64,000 nt of DNA from Kitasatospora cinereorecta (lineage in GTDB: Bacteria; Actinomycetota; Actinomycetes; Streptomycetales; Streptomycetaceae): NCBI RefSeq assembly GCF_024172095.1, contig NZ_JAMZDX010000001.1:23501-87500 (forward strand), written 5' to 3'. Below the pieces are notes generated by a model. That model was not told where the DNA came from. It saw nothing but the letters and a program-made list of their open reading frames with translations, and ran no database searches. This document shows positions 7,987-16,593 of the stretch, piece by piece (within the stretch, counting starts at the first letter, position 1; the number at the start of each line of letters is the position of its first letter). The position numbers and the translations under genes were made by a program.

Positions 7987-9198
7987 GTGATCTCTGACGC
8001 AACCGGGCCGGCGGACCCGTCCGAGCTGCGGGTCAGTCCGCTGGAGCTCTTCTTTGACCTCGTCTTCGTCTTCACCGTCACGCAGTTGACGGACAGTCTG
8101 GCCCACCACCTGACCCCGTCCGGGCTGGCCAGGGTGCTGGTGATGCTGGCGGTCATCTGGTGGATGTACGACGCGTTCATCTGGCTGACCAACGCGCTGC
8201 CGCCGGTCACCCACCCCCGGCGGGCCCTGCTGCTGCTCGGGATGGGCGGCTTCCTGATCATCTCGCTCACCGTGCCGCACGCCTTCGAGGGCGGCGGCTG
8301 GGCCTTTGGCTGGGCGTACCTGCTGGTCATCGCGGTGCACACCGGCCTGTTCGCGGGCGCGGGCGTGGGCCCGGGGCCGGGGCCGGGCGCCGGGGCCGCC
8401 CTCGGTCCGGTCGCCCGGATGGGCCTGCTCAACCTGCTCGGCGCGACTCTGGTGGTGGCCGGCGGCTACCTGGAGGGTTCGGCCGAACTGCTGCTGTGGA
8501 GCGCGGCGTTCGCGCTGCAGTTCGCCATCCCGTACCTGGTCGACCTGCCGCGCTTCCACCTCAGCGCGGACCACTTCGTGGAGCGGCACGGGCTGGTGGT
8601 CATCATCGCCTTCGGCGAGTCCGTGATCGCCATCGGCGTCGGGGTCGGCGACACCCACCTCACCGTCACCCTGGTTGTGACGGCGATGCTGGCGCTCGCG
8701 GTGTGCGTGGGCCTCTGGTGGGCGTACTTCGGGCAGAACGACGACGAGCACGCCGTCCACGTCATGACGGCGCTCGACGACGCCCGGCGCAACCGGCTCG
8801 CGATCCGGATCTACAACATCGGCCACTACCTGCTGCTGCTCGGCGTCATCCTGCTGGCGACCGGCGCCAAGGCGGCGGTCGCCCGGCCGACCGAGCCGCT
8901 CGGCACCGCCCGGGCGCTGGCCCTGGCCACCGGGGTGGCGCTCTTCCTGCTGGCGAACACCGGGATCCGGCGCACCCTCGGCCTCGCCCCGCTCCGGCCC
9001 CGGCTGCTCGCGGCCGCCCTGGCACTCGCCGCGACCCCGCTGGGCGTCGAGGTGTCGGCGCTGGCCCAGGTGGCGGCGACGGCGGCGGTGCTGCTCGCCA
9101 CCTTCCGGTACGAGGAGACGGCCCGCGGCGCGGGCGCTGCCGCCGAGGCGGTCAGTCCCGGCGGAGAGCGCGGACGGCGGCCAGCTCCGCGTCGGTGA
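7987..9198 (+). CDS. Low temperature requirement protein A (LtrA) family membrane protein
   Basis: This integral membrane protein of about 403 residues belongs to the LtrA family, first linked to low-temperature growth in Listeria; its biochemical role is unknown. The family N-terminal signature RVSPLELFFDLVFVFTVTQL is intact, and about ten hydrophobic segments follow, with conserved HFVERHGLVVIIAFGESV and WWAYFG stretches. GTG at 7987 is used, and an in-frame GTG at 7969 is possible. Its last 47 bp overlap the 3' end of the convergent phosphatase gene. Confidence 0.85.
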   Translation: MISDATGPADPSELRVSPLELFFDLVFVFTVTQLTDSLAHHLTPSGLARVLVMLAVIWWMYDAFIWLTNALPPVTHPRRALLLLGMGGFLIISLTVPHAFEGGGWAFGWAYLLVIAVHTGLFAGAGVGPGPGPGAGAALGPVARMGLLNLLGATLVVAGGYLEGSAELLLWSAAFALQFAIPYLVDLPRFHLSADHFVERHGLVVIIAFGESVIAIGVGVGDTHLTVTLVVTAMLALAVCVGLWWAYFGQNDDEHAVHVMTALDDARRNRLAIRIYNIGHYLLLLGVILLATGAKAAVARPTEPLGTARALALATGVALFLLANTGIRRTLGLAPLRPRLLAAALALAATPLGVEVSALAQVAATAAVLLATFRYEETARGAGAAAEAVSPGGERGRRPAPRR

Positions 9199-9853
9199 CG
9201 CCGTGCGCGGTCAGGTAGGTGTCGAGCGACCCGTGCACCTCGCCGATCCGGTCCAGTGCCGAGCGCAGGTGCGGTTCGGCGACCGGGCGGGAGAGCCGCT
9301 CGGCGCCGTGCTCGTCGATGTACGGGATCGGCCCGCGGTCCAGGCCGAGCGCCGGGTTGGAGCGCAGGAAGTCGGCGACCACGTCCTCCTCCGGCAGGCC
9401 GAGCAGGGCATGCACGACGGCGATGGTCAGACCGGTCCGGTCCTTGCCGACCGCGCAGTGGACCAGTACCGGCCGGCCGGCGGCCAGCGCCCGGACCGCC
9501 CCGGCCACCGCCGACCCGCCGACCTCCGCCATGAACGGGTACAGCGCTGCCTGGTCCTCCGGCCAGGACAGCCCGGAGGCGGCCGGGTCCGGCAGCAGCG
9601 GAAGGTGCCGGTGGTCCACGTCGAGACCGTCCAACCGGTCCGGCCAGGAGGCGAGTTCGGGCGCGCTGCGGAGGTCGATCACGGTCTTCACGCCGAGCGC
9701 CTTGAGCCGCTGGGCCCCGCTCTCGGTCAACAGGCTGAGCGACCCCGAACGGAACAGCCGCCCCGGGGGCAGCACCCCGCACCCGGCGTCGCGGAAGTTC
9801 GGCACATCGGGGATGTCGAGCAGGGCGGCGGCATCGAGCGCGCGATCGGTCAT
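9152..9853 (-). CDS. Tyrosine-protein phosphatase (DSP/PTP superfamily)
   Basis: This 233-residue soluble phosphatase is of the tyrosine phosphatase family found in many actinobacteria, related to mycobacterial PtpB. The N-terminal NFRDAG motif and the catalytic P-loop HCAVGKDRTG (Cys nucleophile, Arg) are clear, with a general-acid region around LPDPAASGL. No signal peptide is seen. The ATG at 9853 is supported by the start of similarity. Its 3' end overlaps the convergent LtrA-like gene by 47 bp. The substrate could be phosphoprotein or phosphoinositide. Confidence 0.88.
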   Translation of the reverse strand: MTDRALDAAALLDIPDVPNFRDAGCGVLPPGRLFRSGSLSLLTESGAQRLKALGVKTVIDLRSAPELASWPDRLDGLDVDHRHLPLLPDPAASGLSWPEDQAALYPFMAEVGGSAVAGAVRALAAGRPVLVHCAVGKDRTGLTIAVVHALLGLPEEDVVADFLRSNPALGLDRGPIPYIDEHGAERLSRPVAEPHLRSALDRIGEVHGSLDTYLTAHGVTDAELAAVRALRRD

Positions 9854-9950
9854 GCCACCCACCGTAGGTGCCCCGGCCGTCCCCGTCCGCCGGTTCGAAC
9901 CGATTCGCCGGACCGCCGCGGGCACCCGTGGCCGGCGTCCGCAGCCGGCG

Positions 9951-9992
9951 TCGGGGGTCAGCGTCCGGGGTCAGCGTCCGGGGTCAGCGTCC
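9951..9992. repeat. 13-bp short tandem repeat
   Basis: Three adjacent copies of GGGGTCAGCGTCC run through the region and into the last codons of the SDR gene, so the repeat also shapes that protein's C-terminal end. Confidence 0.7.
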
Positions 9993-10730
9993 GCCGGCCA
10001 GGTCCAGGAAGGCGCCGGTGGTGTACGAGGAGGCCGGGGAGAGCAGGAAGAGGATCGACTCGGCGATCTCCTCCGGCTCGCCGCCGCGCCCCATCGGGAG
10101 TCCGGGCCCGACGCGGTCGACCCGTCCGGGCTCGCCGCCCAGCGCGTGGATGTCGGTGTGGATCAGGCCCGGGCGTACGGCGTTGACCCGGATGCCCTCG
10201 CCGGCGACCTCCAGCGCCAGGCCGAGGGTCATCGAGTCCAGCGCGCCCTTGGACGCCGCGTAGTCCACGTACTCGTTCGGCGAGCCGAGCCGGGAGGCGG
10301 CCGAGGAGACGTTGACGATGGCGCCGCCCTTGCCCCCGTACCGGGTGGACATCCGCCGCACCGCCGCCCCCGCGCACAGGAACGGCCCGGTGATGTTGGC
10401 GGCCCAGATCCGGGCCAGCCGGTCCTCGTCCAGTTCGTCGAGGCGGCACTGCCTCTCCAGCGTGCCCGCGTTGTTCACCAGCGCGGTGAGCGGCCCGAGT
10501 TCGGCGTCGACGGCGGCGAACAGCCGCTCCACCTCCGCGCTGCGGGTGACGTCGGCGCGGACCGCGACCGCCGTCCCGCCCGCCTGCCGGATGTCCGCCA
10601 CCACGGCGGCCGCCGAGGCCTCGTCGCTGCGGTAGTTGACGCACACGCGGTACCGGCGGGCACCCGCCAACCGGGCCGTGGCCGCTCCGATGCCCCGCCC
10701 GCCACCGGTGATCAGAACCACCTCGGCCAT
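9984..10730 (-). CDS. SDR family NAD(P)-dependent oxidoreductase
   Basis: This 248-residue classical short-chain dehydrogenase/reductase is FabG/glucose-dehydrogenase-like. The cofactor motif TGGGRGIG, NNAG, and the active-site Ser with YAASK are all present, and the C-terminal GAFLDLAGGR is the usual family ending. NADP preference is suggested by the basic residue after the second strand (NYRSDE). The substrate cannot be predicted. ATG at 10730 follows GGAGGA in the preceding bases. It is divergent from the transglutaminase-like gene. Confidence 0.9.
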   Translation of the reverse strand: MAEVVLITGGGRGIGAATARLAGARRYRVCVNYRSDEASAAAVVADIRQAGGTAVAVRADVTRSAEVERLFAAVDAELGPLTALVNNAGTLERQCRLDELDEDRLARIWAANITGPFLCAGAAVRRMSTRYGGKGGAIVNVSSAASRLGSPNEYVDYAASKGALDSMTLGLALEVAGEGIRVNAVRPGLIHTDIHALGGEPGRVDRVGPGLPMGRGGEPEEIAESILFLLSPASSYTTGAFLDLAGGR

Positions 10731-10826
10731 CACGTCCTCCTCCGGATCCGTCGCGCCCCCGACGACCGTAGCCCACATGCCGGAATTCCCGGCCCCACCG
10801 CCACCGCGGCGACCACCATGGCGCGC

Positions 10827-11468
10827 ATGACCACCGATCCGAACCCTGCCCCTCGGGCCCCCGCCGGTCCGCCGCACGCCTCCCCGCTCGGGCCGCTCGT
10901 GCCCGCCTCCGCCGACCTCGCCGACTACCTCGCCGCCGACGAGGTGATCGACCACGACCACCCGGAGATCCGCGCTCTCGCCGCCCGGCTGCGGCGCACC
11001 GACCGGGTGGCCACCGCCCGCGCCCTGTTCGAGTACGTCCGCGACGAGATCGACCACTCCGCGGACGTGGACCACTGGAGCGGCGCCTACCGGGCGTCCG
11101 ACGTGCTGGCCCGCCGCAACGGCATCTGCCACGCCAAGGCCCACCTGCTCGCCGCCCTGCTCCGCGCCGAGGGCATCCCCGCCGGGATCTGCTACCAGAA
11201 GCTGGAGGTCCTGCACGGCCTCAACGGCATCCACTTCGAGGAGACCGGCCAGTGGGTGCGGCTCGACCCCCGCGGCAACAAGGGCGGCGCCGATGCCCAC
11301 TTCGCCACCGAGCCCGCCGAGGAGCGCACCGCCTGGGCCAACGACCCGGACGCGGGCAACTTCCACTACCCGACCGTCCACCCCACCCCGCCGGCCGACC
11401 TGCGCGCCGCCCTCGCCGAGGCCCGGGTGGGCGAACGCGGCTACGGCCACCTGCCGCGCGAACTCTGA
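10827..11468 (+). CDS. Transglutaminase-like cysteine peptidase domain protein
   Basis: This protein of about 213 residues has the transglutaminase/protease-like fold. The catalytic triad can be read as Cys in RRNGICHAKAHLL, His in NGIHFEETGQW and Asp in VRLDPRGN. The N-terminus is Pro/Ala-rich and has no signal peptide, so the protein is probably cytosolic. Proteins of this size usually act as peptidases or peptide N-glycanase-like enzymes rather than cross-linkers. ATG at 10827 is used; ATG at 10818 is equally possible. Confidence 0.82.
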   Translation: MTTDPNPAPRAPAGPPHASPLGPLVPASADLADYLAADEVIDHDHPEIRALAARLRRTDRVATARALFEYVRDEIDHSADVDHWSGAYRASDVLARRNGICHAKAHLLAALLRAEGIPAGICYQKLEVLHGLNGIHFEETGQWVRLDPRGNKGGADAHFATEPAEERTAWANDPDAGNFHYPTVHPTPPADLRAALAEARVGERGYGHLPREL

Positions 11469-11501
11469 CCCCGGCCCCGGCCCCGGTCCGCGTCCGTCCG
11501 G

Positions 11502-12701
11502 TCAGCCGCCGGCCGCCTCCCGGATCGCGGCGATCTTCGGAGCCCGGCTCTTCGGCGAGTCCAGGCTGAAGCCGCGGGCGTCGCCCAGGTCGTCCCGGAC
11601 GAACGCCTCGGTCCGGGCGATCGTCTCCCGCAGCGCCGCGTCCGCCGGGACGAACAGCTGGTGGACGATCTCGCCCTGCTCGGTGTCGTACTCCCAGAAG
11701 CCGATGATCCGGCCGCGGTCGACCACGATGTGGCTCTGCGGATCGGTCTCCGACCCGAACGTCCGCCCCGCCCGCGCCGCCGGGAACGGGCGCTCGGCGT
11801 CGGCCGGATCGATCAGCCGCGACAGGTCGCGGTGGAGCAGGTGGAGGCCGTCGATGCCGGCGAGCAGCGCGTACGCGGGCTCCTCGGGGACGGTGAACGC
11901 GGTGAACGCCGCCACCTCGCCGGCCGGCATCAGCAGGTCGGTGCCCGGCAATTCGACCAGGTCGAGCGGGGCGAGCGCGGCCTTGGCCGTCGCCGCGGTG
12001 AAGCCCGAGAACCAGCGGAAGTGCTTCACCGAGGCCGGCGCCGCCCAGGCGAAGTACCGCTCGGCCAGCTCCGCGGCCGACCCGCGGACCGTCTGGTCCC
12101 AGCCCACGTACCCGTAACGCTGCTGGTCCAGGCGGCCGTTGACCGGCACCCGGCGGATCCGGCCGCGCGCCTGCAGCAGCCCGAGCGCCAGCGGGAGGGT
12201 GGTCGACACCCCGCGCTTCTTGCCCGCCTCGCCCAGGAGTCGCACCGCGTTGCCGACCGCCTCACGGATCGCCGGCGGGTCCAACGGCCGCTCCAACGGC
12301 GGATCCGGGGCCAGCACCTGGGTGACCGCCAGGCACAGCTTCTCGATCTCGTCCCGGGTCACGCCCAGGTGTTTCATCGCCGCCGCGACCTCCGCCTCCG
12401 GTGCGCCCTCGCCCGCCGCCAGCCCCAGCGCGAAGTCCTCCGCCGGCAGCACGTACGTGCACCCGCGGGCTGACGGCAGCTCGTGCACCTCGAGCACCGC
12501 CACTGCCTCGTCCACCGCCGCCCGGCCCAGCCCCGCCCGCGCGAACAGGCCCAGGTACGGCGCCGCCCCGCCCACCGACCGCGCCCACCCCGTCGCCGCC
12601 AGCACCTCGGCCGGCGACGCGCCCGCGTGCCCGCCGTCCAGCCACTGCCGGTGCGCCCACCAGGCGCGGAGCTTCGCCGCGGTGATGTCCGTGTTCGCCA
12701 T
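11502..12701 (-). CDS. Winged helix DNA-binding domain-containing protein (HTH_42/YcaQ-like)
   Basis: This 399-residue protein is of the winged-helix DNA-binding family widespread in actinobacteria and distantly related to the YcaQ/AlkX DNA glycosylases. It opens with ITAAKLRAWWAHRQWL and has the characteristic APYLGLFARAGL, LPSARGCTYVLP, GYVGWDQTV and KHFRWFSGFTAATAKAAL regions. A role in DNA repair or nucleic-acid binding is inferred from the family only. It is convergent with the transglutaminase-like gene (34 bp apart). Confidence 0.82.
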   Translation of the reverse strand: MANTDITAAKLRAWWAHRQWLDGGHAGASPAEVLAATGWARSVGGAAPYLGLFARAGLGRAAVDEAVAVLEVHELPSARGCTYVLPAEDFALGLAAGEGAPEAEVAAAMKHLGVTRDEIEKLCLAVTQVLAPDPPLERPLDPPAIREAVGNAVRLLGEAGKKRGVSTTLPLALGLLQARGRIRRVPVNGRLDQQRYGYVGWDQTVRGSAAELAERYFAWAAPASVKHFRWFSGFTAATAKAALAPLDLVELPGTDLLMPAGEVAAFTAFTVPEEPAYALLAGIDGLHLLHRDLSRLIDPADAERPFPAARAGRTFGSETDPQSHIVVDRGRIIGFWEYDTEQGEIVHQLFVPADAALRETIARTEAFVRDDLGDARGFSLDSPKSRAPKIAAIREAAGG

Positions 12702-12915
12702 GCGCCCAGTATCGGCGCGGCGCCCGGTGGCCGCGCGCAGCGACCCGGCCGCTCCCGCGCGCCCGCCGTAAATCGCTCGCGCCCACCCGGCCCGGCCGGT
12801 CAGACTGCCCGCATCCCGGTCCACGTCGGGCCCGTTCCCGCGGGCCTGTTCCCCCGTGGCCACCGCCCCACTGCCGTACCGCCGTACCGCCGCGCCGAGG
12901 AGGCGACAACCCACC

Positions 12916-13587
12916 ATGAACGTCCTGCTCTCCGGCATCGTCGGCTCCACCGCCTACGGCCTCGCCCACGCCGGCTCCGACATCGACCGGCTCGGCCTGT
13001 TCGCCGCACCCACCGCCGACTTCCACGGCCTGCGCCGCCCCGCCGAGTCGCACGTCACCACCGCGCCCGACCGCACCCTGCACGAGGCCGCCAAGTGGTG
13101 CCGCCTGGCACTCAGCTGCAACCCGACCGCCTCCGAACTGGTCTGGCTGCCCGACGACCTCTACGAGGTGCGCACCGACCTCGGCGCCGACCTGATCGCC
13201 ATCCGGCGCTCGTTCCTCAGCGCGCGGGCCGTCCGCAACTCCTATCTCGGGTACGCCACCCAGCAGTTCAGGAAGCTCACCACCCGCGACCCGGCCGATC
13301 CGCGGTCTCGCGCCCAGGGCGCCAAGAACGCCCGCCACCTCGTCCGCCTGGTCGAACAGGGGCTCGCCCTGCACGAGTCCGGCGAGGTCACCGTCCGGCT
13401 CGCCGACCCCGAGCGGGTCCGCTCCCTCGGCGAGCACTACGCCGAGCGGCCCGCCGACGCCACCGCCCTCCTCGCCGACGCCGAGGCCCGCTTCGACCGC
13501 CCCGGCGTCCTCCCCGACGCCCCGGACGAGGCCCCCGCCGAGGCCTGGCTCCGCCGCGTCCGCACCGCCCACCTCACCGCCGCCTGA
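12916..13587 (+). CDS. Nucleotidyltransferase domain protein
   Basis: This 223-residue protein starts directly with a minimal nucleotidyltransferase fold. The GSTAYGLAHAGSDIDRLGLF stretch supplies the GS motif and the metal-binding acidic pair (SDID). The later helical part, with SCNPTASELVWLP and FLSARAVRNSYLGYATQQFRKL, matches the 'RNA repair/polymerase beta' subgroup of predicted nucleotidyltransferases (YcgL-like). The transferred nucleotide and acceptor are unknown. ATG at 12916 follows GAGGAGGC. It is divergent from the winged-helix gene across about 215 bp. Confidence 0.82.
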   Translation: MNVLLSGIVGSTAYGLAHAGSDIDRLGLFAAPTADFHGLRRPAESHVTTAPDRTLHEAAKWCRLALSCNPTASELVWLPDDLYEVRTDLGADLIAIRRSFLSARAVRNSYLGYATQQFRKLTTRDPADPRSRAQGAKNARHLVRLVEQGLALHESGEVTVRLADPERVRSLGEHYAERPADATALLADAEARFDRPGVLPDAPDEAPAEAWLRRVRTAHLTAA

Positions 13588-13658
13588 CCCGCCCCCCGAC
13601 ACCCCGCGCCGCCCCCATCACCCCGCCCGCCGGACGCGCGACACCGCCCGGCAATCCG

Positions 13659-13690
13659 TTGGCCAAGCCCTGGGGATCACCGGGTAGGAT
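13659..13690 (+). promoter_or_regulatory. Likely promoter of tRNA-Lys
   Basis: A good actinomycete -10, TAGGAT (13685-13690), lies 43 bp before the tRNA. The best -35 candidate, TTGGCC at 13659, is 20 bp away, longer than usual, so only the -10 is well supported. Confidence 0.4.
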
Positions 13691-13733
13691 CGCCCTGGCA
13701 GGCGCTGTACCACCACGGTTCACGCAGGCCGGC

Positions 13734-13806
13734 GGGCCGCTAGCTCAATTGGCAGAGCTGCGGACTTTTAATCCGTAGGTTCAGGGTTCGAGCCCCTGGC
13801 GGCCCA
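13734..13806 (+). tRNA. tRNA-Lys(TTT)
   Basis: Acceptor GGGCCGC pairs with GCGGCCC and is followed by A. The anticodon loop CTTTTAA gives anticodon TTT, and the D-arm and TTCGAGC T-loop are canonical. Confidence 0.97.
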
Positions 13807-13813
13807 CCTCCAC

Positions 13814-13850
13814 GCAGCACCCCGACTCCGTTCACCGGTCGGGGTGCTGC
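13814..13850 (+). terminator. Terminator after tRNA-Lys
   Basis: A perfect 13-bp stem (GCAGCACCCCGAC and its complement) with an 11-base loop is followed by CGTTTG, eight bases after the tRNA. Confidence 0.8.
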
Positions 13851-13951
13851 CGTTTGCGGGGCCTTGTCAACGGAGCGGCTCGGCTCAACGCGATGCTGGT
13901 GCAGTGCTGGTGACGCGGTGTCTGTCGGTAGGCCGCCCTACGATGCCGGGC

Positions 13952-14389
13952 ATGACCCGAGCACTGACGTACCGCATCGCGATCGCTGCCGCGCCGGAGA
14001 CGGTCTGGGCGGCCTTGACCACGCCGGAGGGCAGCCGCGCCACCCTGTACGGCAGCGACATCGAGTCGGACTTCGCGGTGGGCGGGTCGGTCGAGTACGT
14101 CGGGCACCACGACGGGGTCCGGGTGGTGTACGTGTACGGCGAGATCCTGGCGTTGGAGCCGGGCCGGGTGTTCAGCTACCGCCACCACCCGGGTCCGTCG
14201 CACAGCCCCGACCACGCGACCACCACCTGCCGGATGACGTACCGCGTCACGCCGACCGGCGGCGGCACCGAGCTGGAGCTGACCGTCGACGAGTGGAGCG
14301 CGGGCAACCCCGGGTACACGCACGCCGCCGAGTCGTACCCGGAGTCGGACTTCCTGGACGGTCTGAAGCGCTACGCCGAGTCGGTCTGA
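13952..14389 (+). CDS. SRPBCC (AHSA1-like) family protein
   Basis: This 145-residue START/Bet v1-like lipid-binding fold protein is of the AHSA1/polyketide-cyclase-like group. Visible features are IAAAPETVWAALTTPEG at the N-terminus, the GGSVEYV turn, the LEPGRVFSYRH strand and the C-terminal helix FLDGLKRYAESV. These proteins bind small hydrophobic ligands or act as co-chaperone domains; here the role is unknown. ATG at 13952 is used, with an in-frame ATG nine bases earlier. A second member of the family lies at 15156. Confidence 0.8.
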   Translation: MTRALTYRIAIAAAPETVWAALTTPEGSRATLYGSDIESDFAVGGSVEYVGHHDGVRVVYVYGEILALEPGRVFSYRHHPGPSHSPDHATTTCRMTYRVTPTGGGTELELTVDEWSAGNPGYTHAAESYPESDFLDGLKRYAESV

Positions 14390-14470
14390 TCGCGGTCGGA
14401 TCCCGTCCGCCGGGTCGGCCGGACGGGTGACGCGCGGCTGCCGGGCCACCGCAGTGGGTACCGTCCGGGC

Positions 14471-15091
14471 ATGGACGTGGTGATCGCGGGTGGCCATGGT
14501 CAGATCGCGCTGCGGTTGGAGCGCCTGCTCGCCGCGCGCGGGGACTCCGTCGCGGGGCTGATCCGCCGCGCCGAACAGGCGGCGGACCTGGCGGCGGCCG
14601 GGGCGCGGGCGGTGCTCTGCGACCTGGAGTCCGTCACCACCGGCGAGCTGGCCGAGCACCTGCGCGGCGCCGACGCGGTGGTGTTCGCGGCCGGCGCCGG
14701 TCCGGGCAGCGGCAGCGCCCGGAAGCTCACGGTTGACCGGGACGCCGCCCGGCTGCTCGCCGACGCGGCCGAACAGGCCGGGGTCCGGCGTTACCTGCTG
14801 GTCTCCACCATGGGCACCGAGCACATCGGTGATCCGGGCCTGGCCCCGGAGTTCGACGTCTACCTGCAGGCCAAGCTGGCCGCGGAGGACGCGGTCCGCA
14901 GCCGTCCGCTGGACTGGACGGTGCTGCGGCCCGGCCGCCTCACCGACGCTCCCGGAACCGGCCGGGTCACGCTCGCCCCGCCCCCGCTCGCCATGGGGTC
15001 GGTCTCGCGCGACGACGTGGCCGCCACCCTGGTCGCGCTGCTGGACGACCCGTCGACCGTCCACCGGACCCTGGAGCTGGTCGGATCCTGA
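14471..15091 (+). CDS. NAD(P)-binding oxidoreductase (atypical SDR, YwnB/YhfK-like)
   Basis: This 206-residue atypical short-chain dehydrogenase fold protein begins immediately with the Rossmann strand and the glycine-rich turn AGGHGQIALRLERLL. VVFAAGAGPGSGS, the VSTMGTE strand and WTVLRPGRLTD are hallmarks of NAD(P)H-binding epimerase-like proteins. It lacks a classic YxxxK catalytic pair in the usual place, so it may be a sensor or flavin/NADPH-binding protein rather than a dehydrogenase. Confidence 0.83.
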   Translation: MDVVIAGGHGQIALRLERLLAARGDSVAGLIRRAEQAADLAAAGARAVLCDLESVTTGELAEHLRGADAVVFAAGAGPGSGSARKLTVDRDAARLLADAAEQAGVRRYLLVSTMGTEHIGDPGLAPEFDVYLQAKLAAEDAVRSRPLDWTVLRPGRLTDAPGTGRVTLAPPPLAMGSVSRDDVAATLVALLDDPSTVHRTLELVGS

Positions 15092-15155
15092 ACTCCAGAG
15101 CCCCTGAATCGCGGATGACTCCCGGGTGGGCCATCGTGGGGGTGAGGTGAGAGCG

Positions 15156-15605
15156 ATGGCCGAGATCGCGATGCAGATCGACATCGCGGCGTCCCGCGAC
15201 CGGCTGCTGGCCGCCCTGGACACCCATGACGGGCTGACCGCGTGGTGGACCACCGGCGTCGACCGCGACGGCGACGACCTGCTGTTCGAGTTCCCGGATG
15301 CCCCGGAGCCGTTCCGGCTGCGCCGCGACCGGGCGGACCTGGACCGGGTCGCCTGGACCAGCGTCGGCCCCTTCCCGCCCCACTGGCTGGACACCACCGT
15401 CACCTGGGACCTCTTCGACCACCCGGACGACCCGCACCGCACCCTGCTGCTCTTCCGCCACCTCGGCTGGCGGCCGGAGGCGGAGCGCTCCGTCCCGATG
15501 GTCGCCGGCACCTGGGCGGAGCTGCTGGTGCGGCTCAAGGACTACGCGCAGAGCGGCAAGGTCCAGCCGTACTTCGTTCCCCGGGCGCACCAGCACACCG
15601 AGTGA
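15156..15605 (+). CDS. SRPBCC domain-containing protein
   Basis: This 149-residue START-like protein shows the AHSA1 pattern: IDIAASRDRLLAALDTHDGLTAWWTT at the start, a central VTWDLFDHPDDPHRTLLLFRH hairpin and the C-terminal helix WAELLVRLKDYAQSGK. The WW in the first helix is typical of activator-of-Hsp90-like homologues. ATG at 15156 is preceded by GAGGTGAG. The ligand is unknown. Confidence 0.8.
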   Translation: MAEIAMQIDIAASRDRLLAALDTHDGLTAWWTTGVDRDGDDLLFEFPDAPEPFRLRRDRADLDRVAWTSVGPFPPHWLDTTVTWDLFDHPDDPHRTLLLFRHLGWRPEAERSVPMVAGTWAELLVRLKDYAQSGKVQPYFVPRAHQHTE

Positions 15606-15677
15606 CGCCCCTGTTTCCTCGTACACCTTTTCCCGTACCGCTTTCCCCGTACCGTGCGGATCCCCCCGGGAGGCGCC

Positions 15678-16463
15678 ATGCCCGACGTGACCACCCGCTA
15701 CCAGCCGGGCACCCCGTGCTGGGTCGACCTGATGACGCCCGACCAGCAGGCGGCGCTGGACTTCTACCGCGACCTGTTCGGTTGGCAGGGCGAGGTCGGG
15801 CCGCCGGAGTTCGGCGGCTACGCGGTCTGCTCGTTGAACGGCCGCCCGGTCGCCGGGATCGGCTCGTCGGCGGCGATGACGGTGGAGGGCCAGCCCCCGC
15901 CGCCGACCGTGTGGACCACGTACCTGGCCAGCGACGATGCGGATGCCGCCCTGGCCGCGGTCACCGCCGCCGGCGGGACGGCGATGATGCCGGTCGCCGA
16001 CGTCGGGACCACGGGCCGGATGCTGGTCGCGCTGGATCCGACCGGCGCCGCGTTCGGCGTCTGGCAGCCGCTGGAGTTCATCGGCTCGGGAGTGGTGAAC
16101 GAACCGGGTTCGCTGACCTGGAACGAGCTGCACACCGCGGACCCGGACACCGCCCGCCGCTTCTACGCGGACGCCTTCGGGGTGACCGCCCCGCTGATGG
16201 AGGGCGCGCACCACTACTGGACGCTGGCGGTCGAGGGCCGCTCGGTGGCCGGCCTGTGCCCGCTGTCGCCGGACGTCGCGGCCGGTACGCCCTCGCACTG
16301 GCTGACCTATTTCGCGGTGGACGACGCCGACAGCACGGTGGACGCCCTGGTCAAGCGCGGCGGCACCGTGCTGGCCCCGCCGAACGACACCCCCTGGGGC
16401 CGCGCCGCCCGGGTGCGGGACCCGCAGGGGGCGAGCTTCGCGGTGATCGCCCTTCCCGGCTGA
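15678..16463 (+). CDS. VOC family protein (two glyoxalase/bleomycin-resistance modules)
   Basis: This 261-residue protein is made of two tandem vicinal-oxygen-chelate modules. Each module starts with a CWVDLMTPDQQAALDFY- or WNELHTADPDTARRFY-type strand-helix, and the second ends with RVRDPQGASFAVIALPG. Two-module VOC proteins of this kind include glyoxalases, dioxygenases and antibiotic-binding proteins; the substrate cannot be told from sequence. ATG at 15678 has GGGAGG six bases upstream. Confidence 0.87.
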   Translation: MPDVTTRYQPGTPCWVDLMTPDQQAALDFYRDLFGWQGEVGPPEFGGYAVCSLNGRPVAGIGSSAAMTVEGQPPPPTVWTTYLASDDADAALAAVTAAGGTAMMPVADVGTTGRMLVALDPTGAAFGVWQPLEFIGSGVVNEPGSLTWNELHTADPDTARRFYADAFGVTAPLMEGAHHYWTLAVEGRSVAGLCPLSPDVAAGTPSHWLTYFAVDDADSTVDALVKRGGTVLAPPNDTPWGRAARVRDPQGASFAVIALPG

Positions 16464-16593
16464 GACCCCCGCCGCCCGCTCCCGCTCCCGCCCCCCGCCC
16501 CGCGATGCCGTACGGGTGCTGTGATGCGCCACGACGCGCCACACTTCGCCGCAATGGCCGCATGAAAGGCCCGCGCCGGGTGAGACTCGACCC